From Paraburkholderia sprentiae WSM5005 (GTDB lineage: Bacteria > Pseudomonadota > Gammaproteobacteria > Burkholderiales > Burkholderiaceae): a stretch of DNA of 64,000 bases. The translations under genes were made by a program, and so were the position numbers. A model generated the notes under the pieces. That model saw only the letters and a list, made by a program, of their open reading frames with translations, searched no databases and had not been told where the DNA came from. This document shows, piece after piece, positions 9,023-19,364 of this stretch. Each line of letters opens with the position of its first letter. Positions within the stretch are counted from its first letter, which is position 1. The stretch lies in the NCBI RefSeq assembly GCF_001865575.2, contig NZ_CP017561.2:1178001-1242000 (forward strand). Direction: 5' to 3'.

Positions 9023-9889
9023 CTAAGCCGTCTCCGCGACCCAGGCGTCGAACCACTCGCGCGGCTGGGCGATTTCATTTTGCATCGCCACGAGTTCGAG
9101 TTCATAGCGCCCGGCCTGCCAGGTCGCCTTGACCACCGCGTTCACCGCGGCGAGCGTGTGCTCGAAGGCCGAGCGGATCGAATCGCCGAGCAGCGTGCGC
9201 GCGACGAATATCGCGCTCGTCAGATCGCCGACGCCGACCGGTTGGCGCGCGAACGGATAGAGCGGGCGCTGCCCCATCCACGCTTCGCGCTCAGTGACGA
9301 CGAGCATGTTGAAGCGGTCTGCGGGACTGTTGCGATCGAGCAGATGCTTGACGAGCACGAGCTTCGGCCCGCGCGCGAGCAACTCGCGGCACGCGGCCAC
9401 GGCTTCCTCGAGCGTCTCGATCTCGCGGCCGACGAGGCGCTGTAATTCGATGTGATTCGGCGCGATCGCGTCGGCGACTTGCGGCATCTCGCGCACTAGG
9501 AATGCCTGGATGCCCGGCTCGGTCTTGTAGCCACCCGCGGCACCCATCACCGGATCGCAGAAGTACCAGGCACGAGGATTGACCGCCTTGACCGCCTTGA
9601 CGATTTCGATCACCGCGCGCGCCTGTTCCGTCGTGCCGAGATAGCCCGAAAGCACCGCGTCGCAGCGCGGCAGCATGCCGATCGCGCCGATGCCTTCGAC
9701 GAGCTCCTCCATCTGCGATGCGTCGATCGCGCTGCCGCTCCAGTGCCCGTATTGGGTGTGATTCGAGAACTGCATGGTGTTGAGCGGCCACACGTTGACG
9801 CCGAGCCGGCGCATCGGAAACACGGCCGCGCTGTTGCCGGCGTGACCGAATACGACATGGGACTGAATGCTCAGAACGTTTTTCGTCAT
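9023..9889 (-). CDS. pdxY: Pyridoxal kinase PdxY
   Basis: Phosphorylates pyridoxal to pyridoxal 5'-phosphate in the vitamin B6 salvage pathway. The protein is 288 residues, the usual PdxY length, of the ribokinase superfamily. It opens with [24 protein letters not shown], and its C-terminal [11 protein letters not shown] segment has the catalytic Asp of the GxGD anion-hole motif. An in-frame start eight codons upstream is possible, but the chosen ATG matches the family N-terminus. It stands alone; the glg genes upstream are functionally separate. Confidence 0.93.
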   Translation of the reverse strand: MTKNVLSIQSHVVFGHAGNSAAVFPMRRLGVNVWPLNTMQFSNHTQYGHWSGSAIDASQMEELVEGIGAIGMLPRCDAVLSGYLGTTEQARAVIEIVKAVKAVNPRAWYFCDPVMGAAGGYKTEPGIQAFLVREMPQVADAIAPNHIELQRLVGREIETLEEAVAACRELLARGPKLVLVKHLLDRNSPADRFNMLVVTEREAWMGQRPLYPFARQPVGVGDLTSAIFVARTLLGDSIRSAFEHTLAAVNAVVKATWQAGRYELELVAMQNEIAQPREWFDAWVAETA

Positions 9890-10133
9890 GGTAAGGCTCG
9901 CGCAACCGGTCATGCGCGCTCAGCAAAACAGGGAGAGAGGCCCGCGCGCCGCGCGGCAGACATGCCTGATACAGATGGTGCAGGAAAAATGCACAAACTG
10001 CATCGCCGGCAAGTTAGCAAACGATACAGGAGTTTGACAGCCGCGAGTTGATCCGTCCCCGTGCTGTTGCGCCGAACCATCAAACGCGCGCGAAAATGAA
10101 TAAAACCTGGCGGATACGCGCGCGGGCGATGCG

Positions 10134-11594
10134 TCAGAGGAGCTCGCGATACAAGGCCAGATAGCGCTCGGCCGACGCGCCCCAGCCGAAGTCCTGGCGC
10201 ATCGCGCGGCGCTGCGTGGCCTTCCATTCGGTGCGGCGCGCGTAGAGCGCGAACGCGCGGCGGATCGCCCCGGCGAGTCCCTTCGGATCGAAGCGGTCGA
10301 ACACGAAGCCGGTGGCGAAATCGTCGGCGAGGTTTTCGAGCGATGCGTCGGCGACGGTATCCGCGAGACCGCCGACGCAGTGCACGAGCGGCAGCGAGCC
10401 ATAGGCGAGGGCATAGAGCTGGGTGAGCCCGCACGGCTCGAAGCGCGACGGCACCGCGACCACGTCGCTGCCGGCGATGATCGTATGCGCGAGCGTTTCG
10501 TCGAAGCCGAGCTCGACCGCGACCGATTCGGGGTGCGCCTGCGCGACCATCTTCAGGCCGTTCTCGAGCGCCGGATCGCCGGTGCCGAACACGACCAGTT
10601 GCCCGCCGCGCTTGACGATCTCCGGCACCGCGCCGAGCAGCAGGTCGAGGCCTTTCTGCTCGGTCAGCCGGCTGACGACGCCGAACAGCAGCGCATCGCT
10701 TTTCTGCGCGAGGCCGAAGCGCTTTTGCAGCGCTTCCTTGCAGGCGAGCTTGCCTGCCAGCCGCGACGCGCTGTAGTGCGTCGCGAGCAGCTGATCGGCG
10801 GCGGGGTTCCACACCGTGTAGTCGACGCCGTTCAGGATGCCGCTCAGATCGTGCGCGCGATGGCGCAGCAGCGCATCGAGCCCGCCGCCGTGCGCGAGCG
10901 TCTGGATTTCGCGCGCATAGGTCGGGCTGACGGTCGTGATGCGGTCGGTGTAGTAGAGCCCCGCCTTCAGGAACGACAGCTGCCCATAGAACTCGACACC
11001 GTGCATGTTGAAGAAATCGTGCGGCAGGCCGAGCAGGCTGAACTGATGGGCGGGAAAGATCCCCTGGTAGGCGAGGTTGTGGATCGTGAACACGCTGCGC
11101 GCGGGCGCGCGGCCGTGCTCGCGTTCGGCGGCCTTCAGATAGGCGGGCGCGAGCCCCGCGTGCCAGTCGTGCGCGTGAACGATCTGCGGCGACCACGTCG
11201 GGTCCAGCTGCTGCGCGAGCTGCGCGGCGATCCAGCCGAGCAACGCGAAACGCTGCGCGTTGTCGCCGTATGGCACGTGTTCGTCGTTCAGATACGGGTT
11301 GCCGGGCCGGTCGTACAGCGACGCGGCGCGGATCACGTAGACGGCGAGCCCGTTGGTGGGCAGCGTGCCGCGTTCGAGCGTCACGTCCGGCGCGCCGAAG
11401 CGGCTGCCCAGCTGCGCGACCGGCTGCAGATCGCGCAGGCCCGCGAGCACGGCCGGGAAGCCCGGCAGCAGCACCCGCACGTCGGCGCCGCGCTCGATCA
11501 GCGCGGACGGAAGCGCGCCCGCGACGTCGGCGAGACCGCCCGTTTTGAGGAGGGGATACAGCTCGCTTGCGACGTGCAGGGCGCGAATCGTCAT
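10134..11594 (-). CDS. glgA: Glycogen synthase GlgA
   Basis: Transfers glucose from ADP-glucose to the growing alpha-1,4-glucan chain (GT5 family, GT-B fold). It has about 486 residues. The N-terminal KTGGLADV motif (from K17) is the ADP-glucose-binding signature, and the C-terminal SRFEPCGLTQLYALAYGSLP region matches the acceptor/nucleotide side. The ATG at 11594 gives the normal N-terminus; a GTG 15 codons earlier is also in frame. It follows glgC by 77 bases on the same strand, so the two steps of glycogen synthesis are probably co-transcribed. No glgB, glgX or glgP lies in this window. Confidence 0.95.
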   Translation of the reverse strand: MTIRALHVASELYPLLKTGGLADVAGALPSALIERGADVRVLLPGFPAVLAGLRDLQPVAQLGSRFGAPDVTLERGTLPTNGLAVYVIRAASLYDRPGNPYLNDEHVPYGDNAQRFALLGWIAAQLAQQLDPTWSPQIVHAHDWHAGLAPAYLKAAEREHGRAPARSVFTIHNLAYQGIFPAHQFSLLGLPHDFFNMHGVEFYGQLSFLKAGLYYTDRITTVSPTYAREIQTLAHGGGLDALLRHRAHDLSGILNGVDYTVWNPAADQLLATHYSASRLAGKLACKEALQKRFGLAQKSDALLFGVVSRLTEQKGLDLLLGAVPEIVKRGGQLVVFGTGDPALENGLKMVAQAHPESVAVELGFDETLAHTIIAGSDVVAVPSRFEPCGLTQLYALAYGSLPLVHCVGGLADTVADASLENLADDFATGFVFDRFDPKGLAGAIRRAFALYARRTEWKATQRRAMRQDFGWGASAERYLALYRELL

Positions 11595-11671
11595 AGGCCG
11601 GGTCTTGGTTGGGACGGCAGGGTTGCTCGGGGTTGGCACAGAGTCGACACGGCGGTTGCGTGCGGCGCGCG

Positions 11672-12937
11672 CTACTGCGGATGCTTGCGCAACGCCTCCT
11701 GCGTGACCAGCACGACGCCTTCGTCGGTGCGATAAAAGCGCTCAGCGTCGCGCGCCGGGTCTTCGCCGATCACCGTGCCTTCCGGAATCGTGCAGCCCCG
11801 GTCGATCACCACTTTCTGCAGGCGGCAGCTCGGGCCGACCATGACCTGCGGCAACAAGACTGCCTCATTGATGTTACAGAACGAACTCACTTTCACGTTC
11901 GACGACAGCACCGAGCGCGAAATCTGCGAGCCTGAGATCACGCAGCCGCCGCAGACGATCAGATTGTTGCCCGTGCCCTGCAACCCCTTCATGTCGCGGA
12001 CGAACTTCGCGGGCGGTAACTGTTCCTGGTACGTCCAGATCGGCCATGACTCGTCGTACAGGTCGAGCGTCGGGATCGTCGACGCGAGGTCGAGGTTCGC
12101 GGCCCAGTACGCGTCGATCGTGCCGACGTCGCGCCAGTACGGCTCGACGCTCGGGTCCGACGACACGCACGACATGCTGAACGGATGCGCGATCGCGACG
12201 CCCTGCGTGACGACGCGCGGCAGGATGTCCTTGCCGAAGTCGTGATCGGTGTCGATCGCGGCGATGTTCTCTTCGAGCAACCTGTACAGGTAGTCGGCGT
12301 TGAACACGTAGATGCCCATACTCGCGAGCGCCGTGTCGGGGCGGCCAGGCATCGCGGGCGGGTCGGCCGGCTTTTCGACGAAGCCGGTCACGCGGCGGTT
12401 TTCGTCGACCGCCATCACGCCGAACGCGACCGCTTCCATGCGCGGCACCTCGATGCAGCCTACCGTGCAGTCGGCGCCGCTGTCCGCGTGATCGGCGATC
12501 ATGCGCGTGTAGTCCATCTTGTAGACGTGGTCGCCCGCGAGCACGACCACGTACTTCGGGCGGATCGAGTGGATGATGTCGAGGTTCTGGAACACCGCGT
12601 CGGCGGTGCCGCGATACCAATGCGCGCCTTCGACGCGCTGCTGCGCGGGCCATAGGTCGATGAACTCGCCCATCTCGCCGCGCAGGAAGCTCCAGCCGCG
12701 CTGTAGATGCCGCAGCAGCGAATGCGCCTTGTACTGCGTGACCACCGCGATGCGGCGGATGCCGGAGTTCAGGCAGTTGGACAGCGCGAAATCGATGATC
12801 CGGTATTTGCCGCCGAAGTGCACCGCCGGCTTCACGCGCTTGTTCGTGAGCGGCCCGAGCCGGGTGCCGCGGCCGCCTGCGAGGACGATCGCGAGGGTAG
12901 TGCGCTGTAAGTCGTTCAGCCGTGCGGGGGTATTCAT
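11672..12937 (-). CDS. glgC: Glucose-1-phosphate adenylyltransferase GlgC
   Basis: Makes ADP-glucose from glucose 1-phosphate and ATP, the committed and allosterically controlled step of bacterial glycogen synthesis. The 421-residue length is normal. [13 protein letters not shown] near residue 20 is the nucleotidyltransferase signature, WYRGTADAV and [13 protein letters not shown] follow as sugar- and metal-binding segments, and a left-handed beta-helix domain closes the protein. A GGAG ribosome site stands seven bases before the ATG. It is the first gene of a glgC-glgA unit and is divergent from the hydrolase gene at 13411. Confidence 0.96.
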   Translation of the reverse strand: MNTPARLNDLQRTTLAIVLAGGRGTRLGPLTNKRVKPAVHFGGKYRIIDFALSNCLNSGIRRIAVVTQYKAHSLLRHLQRGWSFLRGEMGEFIDLWPAQQRVEGAHWYRGTADAVFQNLDIIHSIRPKYVVVLAGDHVYKMDYTRMIADHADSGADCTVGCIEVPRMEAVAFGVMAVDENRRVTGFVEKPADPPAMPGRPDTALASMGIYVFNADYLYRLLEENIAAIDTDHDFGKDILPRVVTQGVAIAHPFSMSCVSSDPSVEPYWRDVGTIDAYWAANLDLASTIPTLDLYDESWPIWTYQEQLPPAKFVRDMKGLQGTGNNLIVCGGCVISGSQISRSVLSSNVKVSSFCNINEAVLLPQVMVGPSCRLQKVVIDRGCTIPEGTVIGEDPARDAERFYRTDEGVVLVTQEALRKHPQ

Positions 12938-13410
12938 AGGTGTCTCCTGTGGACCGAAGCGAACACTGCGGTGCTTGCTTCGCTCCGATGCAAGATGGTT
13001 GCTTGATTGATATACCCCCGGGATGATCTGGTCGCTTCTTCGGCGCAGGTGATTCGTGCTGCCTGGCAGTCGTGCCGCGTTACGGTTGTCGGCTGCCTGC
13101 TTCTCGCGCGTCCGTCAGTCTGTTCTAGCACCGATTGGACGCGAGCGAATAGTGTTTATTGCCGGGCCGCGCGGCGGACCATCCTCTAACGATGGGCTGT
13201 TGCGGCGCGCCAATCGGTGCGGCGCAACACATAGGGCGCAAGGTTGCGCGCGGACAACGCGTGGTCCTACCTGCCGCAATGTGCATGCCACACCACCCGA
13301 GCCGCGAGGCCCCGCGGTTGCGCGACCGGCGTCACAGCTCGGCGGCGCGTCGTAGAATCATGTGCTCCGAGCCTCGTGCCTTCCTTGTTGCATCTTTTCC
13401 AGACCATCCG
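12938..13410. other. Divergent intergenic region, glgC / hydrolase
   Basis: About 470 bases between two divergent starts. No ORF here has convincing codon use or a ribosome site. It must hold promoters for both directions, but no clear consensus elements were picked out. Confidence 0.6.
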
Positions 13411-14481
13411 ATGACTCTTCGCCGCCCATTCCTGCTTGCCGTATCGAGTGTCTGCGCTTGTGCGATGCTCTGCGCGGCGTCTGTCGCGGCGGCCGCCGCG
13501 AGCGCCGCGGCCGCGTCTTCTGTCGACGATCCGGGCAGGGCCTACGGTCCGGAGCTGCAGGGCTACGACTATCCGGCGCCGGTAGAACGCTTCGAATTCA
13601 CCTCGCAGGGCGTGTCTTTGCAGATGGCCTTCATGGACGTGAAGCCGGCGCATGGGAACGGCCGCACCGTGGTGTTGCTGCACGGCAAGAATTTCTGTTC
13701 GGCGACGTGGGACGCGACGATTCGCCGGTTGAGCGATGCCGGCTATCGCGTGATCGCACCGGATCAGATCGGCTTTTGCAAATCGAGCAAGCCCGAGCAT
13801 TACCAGTACAGCTTCCAGCAGCTCGCGCGCAATACCCATGCGTTACTCGAGTCGCTCGGCGTCAGCGACGTGACGATGGTCGGCCATTCGACGGGCGGCA
13901 TGCTCGCCGTGCGCTATGCGCTGATGTATCCGCGCGAGACGCAGCAGCTGGTGCTCGTGAACCCGATTGGGCTCGAGGACTGGAAGGCCAAGGGCGTGCC
14001 GTCGCTGTCGGTCGACCAGTGGTATCAGCGCGAGCTGAAGACCACCGCCGACGGCATCCGCCGCTATGAACAGGCGACGTACTACGCGGGGCAATGGCGC
14101 GCGGACTATGAACCGTGGGTGCAGATGCTCGCGGGCATGTATCGCGGGCCGGGCAAGCAGGTGGTCGCGTGGAATTCCGCGCTGCTCTACGACATGATTT
14201 ACACCCAGCCGGTTTTCTATGAGCTAGGGCAGCTCAGCATGCCGACGCTGCTGCTGATCGGTCAGAAGGACACGAGCGCGGTCGGCAAGGATGCGGCGCC
14301 CCCCGAAGTGCGCGCGACGCTCGGCCATTACCCGGAACTAGGCCGCGCGGCCGCGAAAGCGATTCCGCATGCGACGCTCGTCGAGTTCGCGGGGCTCGGT
14401 CACGCGCCGCAGATGCAGGACCCGCAAGCGTTTCATCAGGCGCTGCTGGATGGGATGGCGGCGGTGCCGGCGAATCGGTGA
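13411..14481 (+). CDS. Secreted alpha/beta hydrolase
   Basis: A 356-residue alpha/beta-hydrolase-fold protein with a signal peptide over about the first 30 residues followed by an Ala-rich linker. The triad can be read: S160 in the GHSTGG nucleophile elbow, D287 in IGQKDTS and H331 in GLGHAPQ. VVLLHGKNF supplies the oxyanion-hole strand. The substrate is unknown; the sequence does not distinguish esterase, epoxide hydrolase or dehalogenase-like activity. An upstream in-frame ATG at 13360 exists but would hide the signal peptide. A deleted second copy of its last 60 codons lies at 21345-21515. Confidence 0.88.
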   Translation: MTLRRPFLLAVSSVCACAMLCAASVAAAAASAAAASSVDDPGRAYGPELQGYDYPAPVERFEFTSQGVSLQMAFMDVKPAHGNGRTVVLLHGKNFCSATWDATIRRLSDAGYRVIAPDQIGFCKSSKPEHYQYSFQQLARNTHALLESLGVSDVTMVGHSTGGMLAVRYALMYPRETQQLVLVNPIGLEDWKAKGVPSLSVDQWYQRELKTTADGIRRYEQATYYAGQWRADYEPWVQMLAGMYRGPGKQVVAWNSALLYDMIYTQPVFYELGQLSMPTLLLIGQKDTSAVGKDAAPPEVRATLGHYPELGRAAAKAIPHATLVEFAGLGHAPQMQDPQAFHQALLDGMAAVPANR

Positions 14482-14578
14482 GCGTTCAAAAGGCTTTCTG
14501 TCCCGCCACCATAGTCCTACGTCGTTCACCGCTGGGCGAAACTTCTTAGCGGCTACTTTATGCCTCCGGCAGCTCGAC

Positions 14579-15058
14579 GTGCACGCGTATCTGCTCACCG
14601 AGCGGTTCGTGCACGAGTGCGCCGGCAACCAGCAGTTCCGTGGCCGCTTCAACTTGAACCGCGCGCATACGCTGCTGAATGACTCATGGAATGCCGAACG
14701 TCTGCTGCTCGGTGACGGCGCTGACTACTGGAGGAGCCTGGACGGCCGAGGACTTGGGGGCGAGGTTCATCCGACGGAGCACAACTGGGTCGACTACGAC
14801 TCGTTGGGCCACATCGTGTTGTGCGTGTTGAAAGACATCCCTGATTGGCGCGAGTACGCACTTGCCAATCACAGCGACGACGTCCAGCGGATTGCGGCGT
14901 GTGGTTCGTGGGCAGCTCGTGAAATTTTGGGGACTGCGCAAGATGCGCAGTTGCCGCGCTTGCCGGATACCGAGAGCGCCAAGCGGTTCTTCGATGGCGA
15001 CGTCGCGCTTTTCACGGCGCTTCGGGACGCTTACTGGAATCGAAAGCCGAAGACTTGA
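14579..15058 (+). CDS. Hypothetical protein, probably 5'-truncated
   Basis: An open frame ending at 15058 has sensible amino-acid composition over its last about 155 residues (for example HPTEHNWVDYDSLGHIVLCVLKDIPDW), but towards its 5' end it runs into out-of-frame hydrolase sequence with no good ribosome site. The GTG at 14579 is only a plausible start. Lower GC than its neighbours and the position right after a duplicated gene end suggest a gene that lost its 5' part in a rearrangement. No family is recognised. Confidence 0.4.
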   Translation: MHAYLLTERFVHECAGNQQFRGRFNLNRAHTLLNDSWNAERLLLGDGADYWRSLDGRGLGGEVHPTEHNWVDYDSLGHIVLCVLKDIPDWREYALANHSDDVQRIAACGSWAAREILGTAQDAQLPRLPDTESAKRFFDGDVALFTALRDAYWNRKPKT

Positions 15059-15588
15059 GTCGCAAAGCCGTGGCCAGCCGCTGTGGCCGTTTAATGCTGC
15101 CCACATCGGGTCGGCACTAGCCGGTCAGCCACGAAATCTCGCGCGTGCCCTGCTTAACTTGCCCGCTTGGGAGCGCTGAACAGCGCAGTCCAACCAGCGA
15201 AGCAGGGTGGGTAACTTGTTACCCTCGCGGATGTGACAGTCCATACAATCCCAATCCTGCCTACTTTCACGGGATTTGAAAATGTGTCGGCTCTACGCGT
15301 TCGTTGGCGCGGGTAGCAAAGCTATCCACCTTACGCCTCTGAGCTTCCGCTTCGGGTCGAGAGTACGCACTGCCGACTGGCTGCTTCCGGGCCGCTGAAT
15401 TCCAGCGGCCGCTTTGGAGCGATGAGTTCGAAGAGCCGACCGACGCTGCCCCGACCCCAAAGAGACGGTCGGTTTTGCGGAAAGCCGCCGTTCAGAACCG
15501 TTGCAGACTGTCCGGCAGACGATGGGACGAATTACCGCGGCGACCTACTGGCGGACCGGCGTTGATGTCTTCTCTTCATACGACGCTG
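15059..15588. other. Gene-free stretch between truncated ORF and MCP
   Basis: About 530 bases with no supported ORF. It contains the 16-bp palindrome at 15209-15224 and mixed-composition sequence that looks like residue of earlier rearrangements. No RNA gene was recognised. Confidence 0.5.
15209..15224. promoter_or_regulatory. Perfect palindrome GGGTAAC-TT-GTTACCC
   Basis: Seven-bp arms separated by two bases form a compact operator-like palindrome. The nearest start codons are more than 300 bases away, so it may be a leftover regulator site rather than an active one. Confidence 0.35.
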
Positions 15589-17316
15589 TCAGAACGTTTC
15601 CCAGTCCGCGCCCTCGACCGTCACCGGCGAGTCAGCGCGCCGCGGTATCGGCGCGGGGACTTTCGTGGTTGATACGGCACGCTCGGCTACACAGACGGGC
15701 CGCTTCGCTGCTGGCGGCTTCGCAACAGACAGCGGGCGCGCTGCTGGCGCGGCGATATCGGTCTGCGCCGTGCGGAACACCGCTACCGCAGCGCGCAACT
15801 GCTTCGCCTGGTCCTCCAGCGAGCCAGCCGCGGCCGCCGCCTCTTCGACCAGCGCCGCGTTCTGCTGCGTGACTTGGTCCATTTGGCTGATCGCCTGGTG
15901 CACCTGTTCAATGCCGCGGCTCTGCTCGCTCGAAGCCGACGCGATCTCGCCCATGATGTCGGTCACGCGCTGAATCGCTGTGCCAACCTTGTCCATCGTC
16001 TCTCCTGCCCGCGCGACCAAGTCGGTTCCGGCTTGCACGCGGCTGCCCGAGGTCTCGATGAGCTCCTTGATTTCCTTCGCCGCTACCGACGAGCGCTGCG
16101 CCAGAGAGCGCACTTCGCTGGCTACTACCGCAAAGCCCCGACCCTGCTCGCCCGCCCGCGCCGCCTCCACCGCCGCATTGAGTGCGAGGATGTTGGTCTG
16201 GAATGCGATGCCCTCGATCACGCCGGTGATTTCGGCGATCTTGCCCGCGCTTTCCTCGATGCCCGCCATCGTCCCGACTACCTCCCCGACGATTGCCGAA
16301 CCTTCTTTGGCAACAGCATGCGCACTGTCCGCGAGGCCGCTCGCCTGGCGAGCGTTCTCCGAATTCTGCTTGACAGTGGCCGTGAGTTCCTCCATGCTCG
16401 CCGCCGTTTCCTGCAGCGACGCCGCCTGTTCCTCCGTGCGAGAAGATAGGTCGGTGTTGCCCTGCGCGATCTGTCGCGCGCCCGTCATTACCGACTCGGC
16501 GCCCATGCGGATCTCGCCGACGGTGTTAGACAGGCTTTCGGTCATGGTGCGAAGCGAGCGAAGCAGTTGCCCCGTCTCGTCCCTGCCATCTGCGTCGATC
16601 CCCGTGGCCAGGTTGCCCTGCGCAACTTTCTCAGCCGCGTCGACGGCTACATGCAGCGGCCGAACGATCGAGCGCGTGACCAGCAGCGCGCAAACCCCTC
16701 CGATCGCCAGCGCGAGCGCCGCGAGCACCAGTACGAGCATGCGAGCGTCGGCATACGATGCGCTCGATGCGTCGTGCTCGGTCGCTACCTGGTTGCCGAC
16801 ATAATCGATCAGGGCTTGGACTGCGCCGAGATACTGGTTCTCCAGCGGCACCTGTTCGCTCAGTAACTTCTGGCGTGCCCCTTCGGCGTCGCCGGCCTTG
16901 ATCTGCGCGATGACTGCCGCCCGGTCGGACAAATACGCCTGACGGGCGGACGCTACATTGGCCCAGAGCTCTTTGCCCTGGTCCGTGTCAAGGAGTTGCT
17001 GGATTTCTTCGACTGCCTTGGACACGATATCGTGACCATTGCCGATCGATTGCAGATTGCCGCTTACGACCTCCGACTGGTTGCCTGCCAACGCGGCCAA
17101 TGCGTCGCGTTCCATCACCGCCTGCCCTCGAGTGATTTCGAGCAGCTTGTGCAGATCCCACAACACCGGCATGCGCGAGCGCGTGACGTTATTGACGTCC
17201 TGGTTGAAGCCACTCAGTCCACTCAGTGATACGGCTGCAAGTGCGAACGTTAGCAGCAACGTGACTGCGAACGCCAGCGCGAGGCGCGCTCCTATTTTCA
17301 TGTTGCTCAATCGCAT
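15589..17316 (-). CDS. Methyl-accepting chemotaxis protein
   Basis: An inner-membrane chemoreceptor of about 575 residues. A first membrane helix (residues about 11-31) is followed by a periplasmic four-helix-bundle-like sensor domain, a second membrane helix near 190-212, a HAMP domain, and the cytoplasmic signalling hairpin with the [27 protein letters not shown] tip motif (given here in part). The protein ends in DWETF, equivalent to the NWETF pentapeptide that tethers CheR and CheB. The ATG at 17316 is preferred; 17301 is an alternative. A sigma-28 promoter lies just upstream. The ligand is unknown. Confidence 0.94.
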   Translation of the reverse strand: MRLSNMKIGARLALAFAVTLLLTFALAAVSLSGLSGFNQDVNNVTRSRMPVLWDLHKLLEITRGQAVMERDALAALAGNQSEVVSGNLQSIGNGHDIVSKAVEEIQQLLDTDQGKELWANVASARQAYLSDRAAVIAQIKAGDAEGARQKLLSEQVPLENQYLGAVQALIDYVGNQVATEHDASSASYADARMLVLVLAALALAIGGVCALLVTRSIVRPLHVAVDAAEKVAQGNLATGIDADGRDETGQLLRSLRTMTESLSNTVGEIRMGAESVMTGARQIAQGNTDLSSRTEEQAASLQETAASMEELTATVKQNSENARQASGLADSAHAVAKEGSAIVGEVVGTMAGIEESAGKIAEITGVIEGIAFQTNILALNAAVEAARAGEQGRGFAVVASEVRSLAQRSSVAAKEIKELIETSGSRVQAGTDLVARAGETMDKVGTAIQRVTDIMGEIASASSEQSRGIEQVHQAISQMDQVTQQNAALVEEAAAAAGSLEDQAKQLRAAVAVFRTAQTDIAAPAARPLSVAKPPAAKRPVCVAERAVSTTKVPAPIPRRADSPVTVEGADWETF

Positions 17317-17374
17317 ATGAGAGTTCCATCTTTCAATATCTGCCACCTGGCCACCGGCTTGCCGGGCAATTGTG

Positions 17375-17401
17375 TTAACGACAAGAAGGACGGAAACTTA
17401 A
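17375..17401 (-). promoter_or_regulatory. Sigma-28 (FliA) promoter for the MCP gene
   Basis: On the minus strand the bases read TTAAGTTT, an 11-base spacer, then GTCGTTAA, close to the enterobacterial sigma-28 consensus TAAAGTTT-N11-GCCGATAA. It ends about 60 bases before the chemoreceptor start, which fits a flagellar/chemotaxis regulon gene. Confidence 0.7.
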
Positions 17402-17529
17402 GGGTTAGTACTTATAGTTTGGCTGCAAAGTAGCCGATTGTCGCGAATGCGACCGTCCACTTAGCGACCGATGATCAACTGCCCCTAGCTCAGATTGCAT
17501 AAGATCGAATCGGGCTCATGTCGACCCTA

Positions 17530-17541
17530 TATAGATAGTCC
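17530..17541 (+). repeat. Direct repeat TATAGATAGTCC, copy 1
   Basis: A 12-base exact repeat also found at 18419-18430, with looser similarity on both sides (ACCC two bases before, TC two bases after). The copies bracket about 880 bases that hold the Nudix gene. Confidence 0.5.
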
Positions 17542-17833
17542 TTCACGGGTTCTGATAATGGCCGTTCGATGACACCATTACTGGCCCGGTATGATGCCCG
17601 GCGAGACCCGGTCGCAAAAGTTGGGCAATGGTTGATGCAGTAAACCCGATGGAAGCTTGGGCGTCATTCGACACCTTCGCTGCGATCGCCAGCATCCCCC
17701 GCTCGCGATATGCCACTGGCGTTGGGACCAACGTCAAATGCAGGATGCCCACGATTGTGGACGAGATAAACCGCTGCCCTTCGCAGTCGGCGGAGCTTGA
17801 CCCCGGGCAGCCGGGATACCGCCCGGTCGACAT

Positions 17834-18292
17834 CTAACGGCAAAGTTCTCCGCTCAGATACGCAGCCACTGGCGCTGTCAGTCCGAAGCCATGCAATTCC
17901 TCCGGCGTTGCCAGATGCGCGGCGACAATCTCGCGATTATCAATTCGCAGCTCGGGTAGGCGCTCGAGGTGTAGTTCGAAGAAATGCACCCGGTCTCGTC
18001 GTCCGTCCCAGGCGCCGCAGACGCTGCCCACCGGGAGCAATGTGTACGACGACAGACCAATTTCCTCTTCCATTTCGCGCTGCGCGGCTGCCTCGGGCGT
18101 CTCTCCGGGATGGACACTTCCTCCCGGAAGATTCCACGCGGTCCGGTACGATGCTTTCACGAGCAATAGCGACTGCCCGACATAGATTGCGACAAGCGCG
18201 CCCTGATGGGTGGGTCGTCGAAGGTGCCACCAGACACGAGCAAGCGGATATCCGATGCGAAGTGCCATACGCCAGACAAAGTCGATGATCAT
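17834..18292 (-). CDS. NUDIX hydrolase
   Basis: A 152-residue Nudix-fold protein. The Nudix box GX5EX7REXXEEXG is intact at residues about 58-79 (GSVHPGE...REMEEEIG), so it should hydrolyse a nucleoside-diphosphate-linked compound with Mg2+; the substrate cannot be told. The N-terminal 25 residues are hydrophobic/aromatic and may associate with the membrane. The ATG at 18292 is preferred over a TTG at 18346. It lies between two copies of a 12-base direct repeat (17530 and 18419), in a segment with signs of rearrangement. Confidence 0.82.
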   Translation of the reverse strand: MIIDFVWRMALRIGYPLARVWWHLRRPTHQGALVAIYVGQSLLLVKASYRTAWNLPGGSVHPGETPEAAAQREMEEEIGLSSYTLLPVGSVCGAWDGRRDRVHFFELHLERLPELRIDNREIVAAHLATPEELHGFGLTAPVAAYLSGELCR

Positions 18293-18418
18293 GGAACCGT
18301 AGTTTAGGCAGCGTTTGATATTGCTCAGGATAGCGATGGACGGCAATTCCGAGGCGTATGTCGACCGGCCGTCGATGGCCGAACTGGGTCCGATGACGAT
18401 TGGCTCAGGTCAACCCGT

Positions 18419-18430
18419 TATAGATAGTCC
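18419..18430 (+). repeat. Direct repeat TATAGATAGTCC, copy 2
   Basis: Second copy of the 12-base repeat at 17530-17541. It lies just beyond the 3' end of the broken DUF2784 gene. Confidence 0.5.
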
Positions 18431-18499
18431 GTCCCGCTGCGGATCGTGGTGATGGTCGGCGAGAAGATCGGCAGCAGGACGAGATCTCATGTGGACGCC

Positions 18500-18824
18500 T
18501 CATGAACGCGGCGGGACGCGACACCACGTGACTGCCACGACCAGCAGGAACACCGCGTAGGCCATCGCGAACACCCCCGAAGCCCTGTGGGCCGACGCAT
18601 CCGGTACGAAGCCAGTCCTCCAGGACCGTCAGCGGACACGGTATGTCAAGAATAGCGAGAGTCGCGACGACGCCTATCTCGGTGAGATGCGCGATCCGGA
18701 ACACGCGGTTGCGTATCCAGTCGCGTTTCAACCATGCGCCTGTCCAGATAGCGATTAACCCGCCGACGATAAACAGTACGATCAGCGCGTGCAACACAAG
18801 AACGGTATTGGCCAGCCAGTTCAT
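18500..18824 (-). pseudogene. DUF2784 membrane protein, frameshifted and internally deleted
   Basis: The first 70 codons read well as a DUF2784-type membrane protein: two hydrophobic helices (VLVLHALIVLFIVGGLIAIW...) and the CPLTVLEDWLRTG motif. Right after this the frame is lost. The last helix (VFAMAYAVFLLVVAVTW, ending VPPRS and a TGA at 18500-18502) continues in another frame, and the segment that normally joins the two parts is missing. A small deletion therefore removed part of the gene and shifted the frame. It cannot make the normal product. Confidence 0.75.
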
Positions 18825-19364
18825 GATGCGGGCGTCCGGTTCGATATCGCCAACGTCGACCAATGTCGGCCCCGCCTACGGCAGCTTCAGAGCGATCGTT
18901 CAGTATAAAAGCCCCTCGAACGGAACGCGGTACCCATACTTCACGCGATTGTCGCCAATTCTCACTTGACGCTCGAATGTCTGTTGTTGGCCGATCGGGT
19001 GAGGTCGCCAACGGTCGCTTAGTGGCGCTCCTGTTTGCAAAATCGGGGTTTGGCCGACTGACCGGTTTCGAGAAAGTCGTCTGACCGGAGTGGGTCGGCT
19101 GCGGAAGTTGGACGCAGCGGTGCAGCCGGCGATCACCGGAGGCCGCTCGATTTCCGGGATCGGCCATGAACGGTCTCTCACAACCGGTTCGCGAAGGTCC
19201 GCTCACGAAGGGCGAGCCGCCCTTTGACGCCGCGCGGGCGAGAAAAGCCTGCGCACATCTCACGGCACGCGTGGATGGTAGCGTTGTTTCTGTAGCGGCA
19301 CGGCGTTATGCCTGATGGATGTCAGGCCCACCCGCGCGTGCCGCATTCGTGCCGGTCCGTGCGA
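18825..19364. other. Gene-free stretch before the porin gene
   Basis: About 540 bases without a supported gene. The ORFs here are short, lack ribosome sites and show no recognisable product. No terminator with a clear T-run was found after the porin stop. Confidence 0.5.

Noticed and set aside
15420..15475. CCGACC...GGTCGG followed by TTTT as a terminator
   Set aside because: The arms are only six bases and the loop is over 20 bases, too weak for an intrinsic terminator.
18900..19181. A 93-codon minus-strand ORF
   Set aside because: No ribosome site, no domain, odd composition; overlapping ORFs in other frames look equally plausible, so none is supported.
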